A stretch of DNA of 64,000 nt from Parastagonospora avenae f. sp. tritici 18332-5. Lineage: Eukaryota; Ascomycota; Dothideomycetes; Pleosporales; Phaeosphaeriaceae. The stretch is taken from the NCBI GenBank assembly GCA_022559985.1, contig JAFJTR010000007.1:620001-684000 (forward strand), read 5' to 3'. The position numbers and the translations under genes were made by a program. Below are positions 1 to 10,378 of this stretch, in pieces (position 1 is the stretch's first letter; every line of letters begins with the position of its first letter). Under the pieces are notes generated by a model. It searched no databases. It worked only from the letters and a program-made list of their open reading frames with translations, and had not been told where the DNA came from.

Positions 1-1763
1 GTCGACCGCATCGAACGGCCATGCAACCGCCCCCACTGGTGCCAATCGCCTAAACGGCAAAGTCGTCGAAGCCTCCGACATGCCCTCCGTGCCCCTCGGT
101 TCGCCCACACAAGTCATTAAGAATCCCTGGGAAGTAGTCAGGCAGTCGCCGCTCGATGATAAGCTGGACAGACAAGATGGCAAGATCCACAGGAAGCGAG
201 ATGCAAGGATGTGCACACACGGTCCCAAGGGCATGTGCGACTACTGTATGCCACTGGAGCCATACGCAGCAGCGTACCTGGCCGAGAAGAAGATCAAGCA
301 CCTGTCGTTCCACTCGTACCTGCGAAAAGTCAACTCTGCGAAGAATCGACCGGAGCTCGGAAGCTCGTACATCCCGCCCCTCACTGAACCATACTACCGC
401 GTACGTCCAGATTGTCCGTCTGGTCACAAGCCATTCCCGGCAGGTATCTGCACGAAATGTCAGCCCGGTGCCATCTCGCTGAAGCCGCAAGATTACCGCA
501 TGGTGGATCACGTCGAGTTTGCATCGATCCAGGTTGTCGACGATTTGATCAACTTTTGGAGAAACACGGGCTGTCAGAGATTAGGGTTCCTGTACGGCAG
601 GTATGAGGAGTACACCGAGGTACCCCTAGGCACAAAGGCTGTCGTGGAAACCATCTATGAGCCGCCGCAGGTCAACGAGCTGGACGGCATCTCATTAGGC
701 GACTGGGACAACGAGAAGGAGATAGATGAGATTGCTGCACAGTGCGGGCTCCAGCGGGTTGGTGTCATTTTCACAGACCTGCTGGATGCAGACAAGGGTG
801 ATGGCTCTGTCATTTGCAAGCGACATATCGACTCGTACTACCTGTCGTCTCTGGAGATTGCGTTTGCCGCTAGGTATCAAGCCAAATACCCTCGACCCAC
901 CAAGTGGAGCGAGACTGGCAAATTTGGATCCAACTTTGTCACCTGCGTGATCAGTGGCGATGACCAGGGACAAATCGGCATCTCCTCATATCAAGCCTCG
1001 AATGACGCTGTGGAGATGGTGCGAGCAGACATCATTGAGCCTTCAGCTGAGCCTTCCGTCATGCTAGTCCAGTCAGAAGACGACAACGAGGCTCTCAACC
1101 GAGCAAGGTACATTCCCGAGGTCTTTTACAGGAGAATAAACGAACACGGTGCGAACGTTCAGGAGAATGCAAAGCCTGACTTCCCGGTCGAGTATCTGTT
1201 CGTCACCCTCACCCATGGTTTCCCGACACAGCCAAATCCGCTCTTCACGGGTGGCAAGTTCCCGATCGAGAACCGTGAAATCATGGGCGAGATGCCTGAT
1301 GTATCCGCTCTGGGCAAGTCACTCAACGCGAAGGCGAATGGTCTCGCACTCAACACTACAAGCGGCCTCAATGCCATCTCTAACTTCCACATGCTGTGCT
1401 TCATCCATAATCTCGGTATCCTTTCAAAGGTATGTATGAACTTCAAAGCTGATTTCTGTCACTAACACTCTACAGGACGAAGAATCACTCCTTTTCAAGG
1501 TCGCTTCAACGCACGATACGTCAGAGGGCTCGGCACTCCAGCACACTGGAGGCTGGGCGACCCTTCTAACGATCCTCAAAGAAAGTGGTGAGCGCCCCCC
1601 TAAACGTTCTTATGCACCTTCACCCTTTTCCGCAACTGGCAGGGGGGCTGCTCATCCAGGCGAGAACAATCGCCTGTTGCGACAGCCCTCCTATGGTTCA
1701 GACTCCGATTCAGTACAGTTGGCTAAGAGGCTCAAGGGGGCTAGCTTAAAGGGAAAGGAGTAG
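1..1763 (+). CDS. NPL4: NPL4, Cdc48/p97 ubiquitin cofactor (5' end cut off)
   Basis: Npl4 pairs with Ufd1 to bring polyubiquitinated proteins to the Cdc48 segregase, in ER-associated and nuclear degradation. The reading frame is open from base 2, so the gene starts outside the window and the N-terminal ubiquitin-like fold is missing. The zinc-finger part carries the Cys pattern MCTHGPKGMCDYC (about bases 209-247) and a second pair near HKPFPAGICTKC (424-460). The NPL4 (MPN-like) domain follows, including QRVGVIFTDLLD. One intron, 1430-1475 (46 nt, GTATGT donor, ACTAAC branch), splits the gene between codons. Exon 2 continues DEESLLFKVASTHDT and GGWATLLTIL and stops at 1761-1763. The tail is basic and Ser-rich. 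Strong match to the family in order and motifs. Confidence 0.93.
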
Positions 1764-2099
1764 AATTCCTGCAGCTATGCTCTGCCGTAGGTTCCACGAC
1801 TATCGAGCGACATCGGGTATACAAGGGTGATGGAGGAGGAGGATGCATTGAGGGACTTGTGACGCTGTCAAATGTGCAGCCATGCTGGACTCCAGCACAT
1901 GATATGTGGGCCTCATAAGCGTGCTCAGTATCCGATAAATCCAAAATATCCATGACACTTTTTGATGCAGTGCGGACTTGTGGCGGACGTGATTGGCTGG
2001 TGGCCTGTGCGCTCATGTGAGAACGCGTCGCGTCCGCGTTCCACTTTAACTTCATCGTGATCCCCGCAGGCTTGAATTGCACCACGACAAAATACAAAC
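1764..2099. other. intergenic, NPL4 to RFC2
   Basis: This 336-bp gap holds the NPL4 3' flank and the RFC2 upstream region. I see no coding sequence, tRNA or repeat in it. RFC2 is transcribed in the same direction, so its promoter must lie here. Confidence 0.6.
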
Positions 2100-3388
2100 A
2101 TGGCCGACTTCTTTAATTTGAAAGCGCGGCAACAAGCCGCTGCACAAGCAAGCTCATCAAAAACTCCCACAAGCAAGCAAGAATCGAATCGCTTGCAACC
2201 ATGGGTTGAGAAATAGTACAGCTACACTATATGAGAACATACAGCATGAGCTGACATGAACATCACAGCCGTCCCAAGACACTGTCAGAAGTCACAGCCC
2301 AAGACAACACCATCCAAATCCTCTCACGAACCCTCCAATCCTCCAATCTCCCGCACATGCTCTTCTACGGCCCTCCAGGCACCGGCAAAACCTCGACCAT
2401 CCTCGCCCTCGCAAAGCAGCTCTACGGCCCCGAACTCATGAAATCGCGCGTCCTCGAACTCAACGCCTCCGATGAGCGCGGCATCAGCATCGTACGACAG
2501 AAGGTGAAGGACTTCGCGCGCCAACAACTTAGCGTCGCACCCACCTACAACGTCATGACCGAAGACAAAGACAGCGGCGAAGCGAAGATGGTGCGCTACC
2601 GAGACAAATACTCCTGTCCGCCATTCAAGATCATCGTCCTGGACGAAGCAGACAGCATGACGCAAGACGCGCAATCCGCCCTCCGCCGCACCATGGAAAC
2701 CTACAGCCGCATGACGCGCTTCTGCCTCGTGTGCAACTACGTAACACGCATCATCGACCCGCTCGCCTCGCGCTGCAGTAAATTCCGCTTCAAGAGTCTC
2801 GACCAGGGAAACGCCGTGCGGCGCGTCGACGACATTGCGAAGCTGGAGGGCGTGAAGCTCGACGCGGGCGTTAGCGAGGAACTAGTCCGTGTCGCGGATG
2901 GCGATTTGAGGAAGGCGATTACGTTCTTGCAATCTGCGGCACGCCTGGTGGGCGCGACGCACACGGCGGGCAGGAAGAAGAAGGTCGTCGTCGACGAGGA
3001 GGATGAGATGGACATTGACCCCCCATCTTCCACCTCAAAAACTACAATCTCCCTCGAGCAAATCGCCGAAATCGCCGGCGTTATTCCCGCGCCTACGCTC
3101 GCCTCCTTCTCGGACGCGCTGTTCCCCAAATCCGCGGCGAAAAGCATACGGTATAATGAGATCGCGAAGGTTGTGGAGAATATGATCGCCGAGGGGTGGA
3201 GTGCGAGTCAGACGGTTAGTCAGTTGTATGAGCAGGTCATGTTTGATGAGAGGGTGGAGGATATCAAGAAGGTGAGACTGGCGGGGGTGTTTAGTGAGAC
3301 AGATAAGAGGCTGGTGGATGGGGGGGATGAGCATCTTGCTGTGCTGGATTTGGGAGTTAGGGTGGCGGATGTGCTGTGTATGGGATGA
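2100..3388 (+). CDS. RFC2: Replication factor C subunit 2 (clamp loader AAA+ ATPase)
   Basis: This is a small subunit of the RFC clamp loader, which opens and loads PCNA at primer ends in replication and repair. Exons are 2100-2215 and 2269-3388, giving 411 aa. The 53-nt intron (donor GTACAG, acceptor CACAG) splits a Tyr codon and restores WVEKYRPKTLSEV, the conserved N-terminal box of small RFC subunits. Walker A GPPGTGKT is at about residues 73-80, Walker B LDEAD at 163-167, and the SRC arginine-finger motif at 206-208. LELNASDERGISIVR is typical of Rfc2/human RFC4. A charged insert near bases 2975-3040 (KKKVVVDEEDEMDIDPP) makes it longer than yeast Rfc2 (about 350 aa). The ATG at 2100 is the only in-frame start before the conserved box. 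Confidence 0.95.
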
Positions 3389-3562
3389 GGGGACTAGGTT
3401 GGGCTGGAGATGTACGTGGCACTTCGAAAGTACGGCGAAACGACGAAGAGTTATGTGTATGTCTTTAGGATCATGTGATGTTGTGGGGTTGGAGATTTTT
3501 AGCTTTCATGGGAGCGTGTTAGACCCTGACGGACATGTTTCCTATCCGCATAACATGAGACT
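3389..3562. other. RFC2 3' flank
   Basis: Short non-coding stretch between the RFC2 stop and the start of the tandem repeats. An ORF here overlaps the RFC2 end but has no recognisable content. Confidence 0.5.
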
Positions 3563-4340
3563 GGACTATCAGAAAGAGTTCGCGTACGTGGTCAGGTTGG
3601 CGTCATAGTAAAGCTGCGTAGGTCGTGACTGTCAGTGCAAGCTCGCGTAAATGGTCACATAGACGTCAGAGCACGACTGCTTATGTTCTTTCAGGAAGCA
3701 CCGAAAGCGCATGTGCTCCAGAATCTTGGATAATCCTCGGCTTCGGCCATGTTGCAAAGGTGTAGGACCGGGGGTTCTATGTGAGTATGCTCGATCACAA
3801 TAGCTATGCCTCAACATCTACATGATGATAGAGACTGTCGGAGGCGAGCACTGAAAGCATGTGTGCTCTGAAATTGCAGAGGGTCCTCTACTTCTGTGAT
3901 GTTGCGAGAGTGTAGAGCTGGGGCATTCATGTGAGCATAGTCGATCAAACTGCATGTTGGCGTTGATTGGTTGACTGTCGGGGGAAATTCGCGTACGTGA
4001 TTATGCCACGTACTCCTTCAGGAAGCACTGAAAGCACACGTGTTATAAAATGTAGATGATTATTTGCTTCCATCATTCTGTATGGGTATAGAGTTGACGC
4101 TTCTATGTGAGCATGTTCGATTTTAATAGGTGCGTCCCAAAATCCGCATGGTAGTGCACTTCACTGTCAAGGAAAGCTCGCGTACATGATCATGTAAATG
4201 TCAGAGTATAACTGCTGATATCTTTTGGAAGCACTAAAAGGCACGTGTTCTGTAGAACGCCGATGTTTTTTGAGAGCACTGAAGCATATGTGCTCTGGGA
4301 TCTCAGATACTTTTGGAAATTATCAAGAGCAAATGTGTGC
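3563..4340. repeat. degenerate tandem repeat, about 190-206 bp units
   Basis: Diverged copies of one unit run in the same direction. They start near 3563 (partial), 3627, 3833, 3973 and 4162, each opening with a form of GACTGTC(A/G). Shared landmarks, in order, are GCTCGCGTA(A/C)ATG, CAGGAAGCAC(C/T)GAAAG, (A/G)CATGTGCTC, GTGTAGA, TATGTGAGCATG and TCGATC. The copy at 3833 has lost about 60 bp near its start, and the last copy is incomplete. Units differ by many substitutions, so the array is old. No long ORF runs through it. Origin is unknown: it could be an old satellite or remains of repeats eroded by point mutation. Confidence 0.7.
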
Positions 4341-4406
4341 TGAAACCACAAGTCATTCTCTCCCATACCCTCTCCTAGACCGTCTCCAAGACACACGAAA
4401 CCACCA

Positions 4407-4446
4407 GATGCTTAGTCGTGGTGTTTCATCACCACGACTAAGCATC
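4407..4446. repeat. perfect 17-bp inverted repeat (hairpin) over a stop codon
   Basis: Arms 4407-4423 (GATGCTTAGTCGTGGTG) and 4430-4446 are exact reverse complements, with a 6-nt loop TTTCAT at 4424-4429. The last codons and the stop (4438-4440, minus strand) of the neighbouring 2EXR-like gene sit in one arm, so its mRNA could fold there. Confidence 0.9.
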
Positions 4447-5078
4447 GCGAATAGCAGTTCGGTCCTCAAGCGATGCCCTGGGGATGCGAGCAGTCTCCCA
4501 GAATATTTGCCCCAAGTCAAACTTCCAACATGCTTCGTCTGCGTCTCCGGCCATGACCTCTACCTCTGTCACACCTGTCAATGCCGCCATGCTCGAAACA
4601 AGATTCTGTTTAGCGACGGGCTTATATGGCCTGTACGCTAGCAGAACCACCGTCCAGATGACACCAACGCGTTTCTCCGTCTCCGCCCAGACCACGAAAG
4701 CATTGCCATAGGACGAGTAGTAGAAATTGTTGAGTTCAAATTGTAGGATGCGGGCTTCGGCCTGGATTTGGCGGCATGTCTTGAGCAAGGCGAGGAAGCA
4801 CGGTATGCTTTTGGTCCGCTTCGACGGCTTGTGGGTCCCGATGGGGTGGATTGCACCGTGGATGCGCTCGTATATTGGGTAATCTGGGATCTTCACATGT
4901 ATCGCCTTGCCACCGAGAACGTAGGAATGGATCTCGTTGCGAAGTTCGGCGGGGAGAGCGAGGAGGGGTGATGCCTATTCAGAGGGCCTGACGGGAGTGA
5001 GCAGTGGTGCCTACTGACCGGAGGGGTGGACATACGATACGATTCGCCTGACCGCGTATTGCTGGAAGGTTGAGCCAT
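4438..5078 (-). CDS. 2EXR-domain-like fungal protein, copy 1
   Basis: Two exons (5078-5019 and 4974-4438) joined across a 44-nt intron (GTCAGT...AATAG) give 198 aa. The short N-terminus is Ser/Thr-rich. Then comes the fungal 2EXR-type signature: LLALPAELRNEIHSYVLG followed by LLKTCRQIQAEARILQFELN. Such proteins are common in ascomycete genomes and resemble F-box-like modules; no biochemical role is established. The paralogue at 9477-10178 shares the same two motifs. The C-terminus (TAIRDA) ends inside the perfect hairpin at 4407-4446, so the end of the protein may have been altered by whatever made that inverted repeat. The intron phase fits only this donor and acceptor. Confidence 0.65.
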
Positions 5079-6733
5079 ATTGTTGATTGAGATCGTCGTA
5101 GTATTCAGGTGGTTGCTTTTTGACGGAATGTGGAGAGTAGAAGCGTTGTCAACTGAATCCCTTTTATATACGTTCGTCTAGCGCTACGTACTGCAGGTGA
5201 GAGAGACGGGCAGCATAGAGACGCTCGTGCAGGCTTATCTGGCAATGTAAAGTACAGGCTCCGTCGCTCTGAGCGAATATCACTAGGTGAAGGTGGTGGT
5301 GTGCAGCAGTTGCAAAGGTTCTATCACGAACAGCTTGCACAAATCTCCAAATTCCGGGATCGCACACATGTATTGCTGCCTCTACGCACATGAAGTTGTA
5401 ACAGTATCCTCCGCTCGAGCCTGCAATAAACATCTACCGAGTTGCGCGGGTGGTATGCTGTGATTGCGCCCAGATCCGCAGAAGAGAACCAGATGTGTTA
5501 ACCGCGATCAACCCCAAGATCCAGATCCAGCCAAATCTCCAAAATGATGTCTGCGTGCACCCATCCACTGCGATGTTAGCGATGGAAAGGGCTGTGGTAA
5601 TACAGCATCGACATTGACGGTTTTGTGGGACATCGCACAGCCGCTTGAGGAAATTGCGGGCCAACACACAGAAAACAGAACAAAATGCATGTACAGACAG
5701 AGAGACGAGCAAGAAACGGAGATTACGATGAGGAGCAGTTCATAAATGATGTAGAGTATATTCTCAGAAGTGCGGGTAGGTAAGATTGTAATGCTCCAGA
5801 AACATGATTGTCATCTTGTCCGTGGATACCAGCGAGGCCTCGGATCGTGCGCGGTGTCATTGAGCTGCGACGGCACCCAGTCTCTATGTTCGTACGCAAC
5901 GATCCTGCGCCTTCATCAGCGAGCTGTTAACGAGAGGGAGAGAGCGACTTGAGAACGTGGACCGCGCGCGGAGACGGACAGTAGTCATGAAGTACAACGT
6001 GTCCTCAACCGAAACCGCACAACTTCTTCTTCAATCGCTAACCTCCATCGGGTTTGCGAATCAACCAAACACCCGAGAAAGCCAGCAAAAATTGTCCCGC
6101 TAAAGCTCCCGAAGAAGATTCAATTCAAGACTTGTCCACTCTATACAATGTAGCAAATCCTGAATGTCCGTTTTTTTCGGGACACACCTAGGCACTGTCA
6201 ATGTTCTGTCGTATACACCTCATTGCGATAGCGACCTGCGTAGAGGTCGTCGGACATGGTGACAATGACGCGTTCAGCAGGCTTTACCTTTAATTAAAGG
6301 GTACTGGGTTGATTGGCTGGGCAAGGCGCAGTCCGTGAGCTATCGGTATTGTTTACTGCGCATTTCCACCTCCAAACACGCTGGGCATCGGTCCGATGTA
6401 CAGCCCTACAGCACCAGCAAAACTAAAAGAATAACACCTTGTATGCGTCATGGTGTTCTGCGTTCATTATGCGAATCCATGCATTACGCGCACGGACACA
6501 GTACATGTTACTGTCAAACGTGCATCCATGAATGCCAGTGCTACCAACTCCGAAGTCTCTTGGCGTCAGAACGACACCTGGGCATAGGATGAGGCATTTA
6601 TAGAGGTAGAACATCAACTCGGTATTCTCCACCCTCTTCAATACAATCAAGCGGTGTGCTTTCAACGCAATTAACCAAATTTTCACTTCAGTCTACACGA
6701 CAAAACCATTGGTTACAGTCTCAAACCTTCACC
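5079..6733. other. intergenic, no supported gene
   Basis: A 1.65-kb gap between a minus-strand and a plus-strand gene, so it holds both promoters. ORFs of 60-92 codons here (for example minus 5434-5712) lack family motifs or consistent splicing. A short stretch at about 6084-6125 resembles one near 8038-8080. Confidence 0.5.
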
Positions 6734-7193
6734 ATGTTGTTTCAATATCAAGCCCTATCAGCTCTCGCTTTCACCGCAGTTACGCACGCTGCCGTACCCA
6801 ATCCCAATAAACTCCCGGAGAAATACGCCTATGCCAAGGAGGCCTGTTCACCTGAGGAGGTAGCATTTTGTCAAACATACGTAAACGAGGCCACCCGAGA
6901 GAATTACAGAGATTGTCGACATTTTGGGTAAGTATAATCCAACGTCTACACATTACCTTACTAACCTGCGTTTAGGGAAGACCCAAAGTCAACGAAGGGC
7001 GAGCTTGGACCTATCTGCGTTTATAATATGGCTTGTTACCACATCTGTAACCCGGGTGGGAGGACGGGCTTCAATCTCGCTCCGTAAGTCCTTCTCTACG
7101 TGGTTCAAACTTACTATCGCAACGACTGACGAGTGAAGGAACACTGGAAATTTCACATGCGCTTGTTACCCGTTGGACCCGTCGGAGGGATAG
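6734..7193 (+). CDS. small cysteine-rich secreted protein (candidate effector)
   Basis: Three exons (6734-6927, 6976-7083, 7139-7193) join in phase to give 118 aa. Both introns (48 and 55 nt) start GTAAGT; the first has an ACTAAC branch. The first 20 residues (MLFQYQALSALAFTAVTHAA) form a signal peptide with a likely cut after HAA. The mature part has eight cysteines: one in EACS, one in AFCQ, one in DCRH, then ICVY, ACYH, ICNP and a CAC near the end. An even number of Cys suggests four disulfides. Size, export signal and Cys content match small secreted proteins that include plant-interaction effectors. I do not recognise the family. The gene is isolated between two 2EXR-like genes. Confidence 0.75.
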
Positions 7194-9476
7194 TCGATTC
7201 GTTTCTATTATCGGACACGCCCAATACGATCCGTTGCGACGGGAGTTTCTACGGAACAGTTGGATTACAGTCCGTTGTATTCAAGTTAGCCACAACTTAG
7301 ATTTCGCTTTTGTAAATAGATTTTCCTTCGTGTAGCCTCAGTATCTCGCTCTCAGTGGCGTTGCTCAGATTTGTGGATCGTGGAACTTGCACGTACACTC
7401 ATTAGCGATACCGGCATGTCTTTCTACGCTGCAGCTGTTGCTGCGACCGGCGACGCGAACCTCGCAAACCAATCAACAGGTCTTACCACACGAAGAATCC
7501 CGTGATCCTTTACTTCTCCTTGAGCTGTTCCTTTTCGATACTGCGACTCCTTGGCCGCCTCTGAGAATAGCTACGCGCAAAGCGATTAACAACAAAGGTG
7601 TCCGTACATAGCAATCCTCATTATCACGTGAGCTGCTGATGCATAGGCCTGCAGGCCTGTGCGCGGCAGAACTGTATATGAACGCGTTCGTACGATAGAT
7701 AGAACACTATCAATCTGCAACAATATACATTGGTAACTTGATCAACCCCATCGGACAATATTGTACACCCACTTCCTGCAACTATCGCGCTGCACACGAA
7801 GTGCTACTAACAAAAGGTAAGATATCGTGGGACGTGGGTTCGTGCTGCCAAATGACTAGATTAAGTTTGCGCCCTTTGGATTGGAGAGAAGATCGAAGGT
7901 GCCAAAATAGCGATAGCAGATCGAGGTGTACGGACGCCCTGATATAGACAGCGGAGGACGAGGCGCAATTCTTCCTCAACTCATCCACTTAAAGTAGACA
8001 GAATCAATGAAAAAGCGCACAAAAGTGCAGCAAGTAGTCCAGCAAAAATTGCCCCGCCTGTGCCCCCGGAGGAGAACAGTATTCAGCCCTCACCGCGCTG
8101 TGCAATGCAGGAGAGCCAAATAGATCAACCCAATCGATGAGCTGGGTGATCGCAAGAAGGTAAGTATGAGAGTTGGAGGAGGGGACGGGGGCAGGGCGGT
8201 ATATATACACCAGAGAGGCTGGGCACGCTAGTGGTATGGGGACTGTGCGTTGACCGTGCGCCCTCCGTGCGTTATCTGTGCGGAGTGGGTCACTGTGGGT
8301 AGGGTTCCATGGTTCGGCGGTGAAGGTCACATAGACAACAGTGCCATAGTGTCGACCGACAAGCAATCCTGAAGGTATACGCGCTGGTTAGAATTCTATC
8401 TCCGGACGCATAGTCCGTTCCATGCTGAGAGTTTGCACTCCCACTCATTCGTCTGCTCTTCTCCCAACGGTCGGCGTCAGGCGTTGGTCAGCTCAAGGAG
8501 ATCAATATCTCCGTACCACGGTGCCGAATTTCTACATATGATTTTGCATTCCGTGTAGCGAGTTTCTCTCCCGAGGTCTCAGTACCACATTACCGTGATC
8601 AGGATACCTATGGTACCTGGGAACTACATGGAATTTTTGCTCATATCTTCCGTAGCGTTCCAAGGCGCGAAGGTATACAGGCTTCTCTATCACGCATATC
8701 GCATGCCCACTATGAATTCAAACTTGGGAAGCTGCTCAATAACTCTGACTTCGACGCTACTGACTACCTATGGTACCATGGAATCAATCAATTAGTGCGT
8801 GAATTTCATGAATTTCATGAATTTTCGCAATGCAGGCCTATAAAAAAGCTCACCATTCCTGTATGTTGGAGAAACGGCGTTCGAGAGCCTAGCCGTCGTC
8901 TGCGCAACGCACATCTGGTCCTTGTACCTGCGCGTACTCGGGATTGTCGTCTAGTGATTGGGCACCATATCGTCTGCAGTTGTACGAGGGTTGCAAGGCG
9001 AGCTTGGAGATGAAGATCAACGGGGTGATGGGAAGGGAATTGGATTTCAAATTCTTCCGGACTCGCTAAGATAGTACGAGTCAGAGAGAGTCGAGAAGGG
9101 GTCTTGGTCATGCGGTGAGTGGGACTTCTGTCATGTCACGCCATAGGTGCGTAGGAACATACGCGACACTACGGAAATCGATGCCCGGCATCATGGCAAA
9201 CGCTGCAAGTCTGCTACAACAAACTATAGTGTCAGAAACATGCCTAATCTAAAGCTTTAAATCGCTTTAGGGGTCTCTATCGTTCAAAGATTTCTGCAAC
9301 ATGGTTGCCTAGATAAAGGTGCACGTTGGCTCGGATCCCGTCGCTGTATCAACCTTCTCATTCACACTGAACGCTAGTCAACGCACTGCCAACTCAATTT
9401 CGTGCAAATTTTCTTGTGCTCTCGATCTACTATAGCACTCATACTCAACCCTTGTTCCAGCTCGGCAGTCCAAACC
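7194..9476. other. intergenic, no supported gene
   Basis: About 2.3 kb with only short ORFs (up to 120 codons, minus 8004-8366) that show no family features. Small local repeats occur, such as three copies of GAATTTCAT near 8801-8826. Confidence 0.5.
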
Positions 9477-10178
9477 ATGTCCTCATACCCACCCGGCAAC
9501 ACTGCAGTGTTGCCTGATGACCTTGCCGTTGTGTACGCCATCATACAAACCCTTCGCTACACATAATTGCTGACCGGCTCTCGAAGGCCTTCCAGGAAAC
9601 CCCACATCTACCCATTTCTCGACCTCCCAGCCGAGCTGCGCAACGAAATCTATTCCTACGTCTTCGGCAACAGGACAATCGCCCTGTACCTCGACCTCTA
9701 CTCCACGGGCGTGGTCAGCAGGATCTTTCCCGACATCCACCCTGGCTCCATCGATGCAGTAAATGCCGACCCTCGACAGCCCTCCCATACCTTCGCACTC
9801 CTGAAGGCCTGCCGCCAAATCAATGCTGAAGCCCGCACGCTACCTTATGAGCTGAACGCGTTTGTTCTGAGCTACAACGGTGCGCTGGAGCAGTTAGTGA
9901 AAGATAGGGTTCTGGCTGCTCGTGTACGTACGATTCGTACGGTGAGGTTCGGGCTCTATGCACTGTCGCCGTTGTACATAGATGGCGGTTTCGCAACGAT
10001 GGTGCAGGCCTTGGCTGCGTTCGTTGAACCTAGCATTGTGGAGGTAGTTGTGGTGTCGAACTCTGCCGGGGCGTACGAGCCGTTTGTCGGGTTGATGAAG
10101 GAGAAGGTGACAAAAGTGGTGAAGGATGCGGTGGGCCAGGAGGTGGAGGTCAGGATTGCGCGATTTATACCTGGATGA
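9477..10178 (+). CDS. 2EXR-domain-like fungal protein, copy 2
   Basis: Proposed exons are 9477-9532 and 9587-10178, about 215 aa. The 54-nt intron has donor GTACGC, branch TGCTGAC and acceptor GAAG. The acceptor could also be a few codons downstream (TTCCAG). The core reads FLDLPAELRNEIYSYVFG and later LLKACRQINAEARTLPYELN, the same motif pair as the minus-strand copy at 4438-5078. Between the motifs this copy is longer, and beyond them the two differ widely. No catalytic residues are known for the family and none are claimed. The start rests on the only upstream in-phase ATG. Confidence 0.65.
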
Positions 10179-10378
10179 ATGGGATTTGTCTTACAGGTCA
10201 TCTCTCCTCCTTGTCTGGCGCCTTGAGTTGTAATGGTTCCTGTATATTCTCAAAAGCTGTAGTGAGTAACAATGTGAACATGGTGGATGAGGCTGGATAC
10301 ATACAACGACCTTTTATCAATGATTAGTCGTCTCACAAATTTTGAGACTATCTAGGCTGCTGCATCGCACAAAATAAT

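Noticed and set aside
8004..8366. 120-codon minus-strand ORF
   Set aside because: No recognisable domain, no splice-consistent extension, and a strong GTAAGT lies on the opposite strand.
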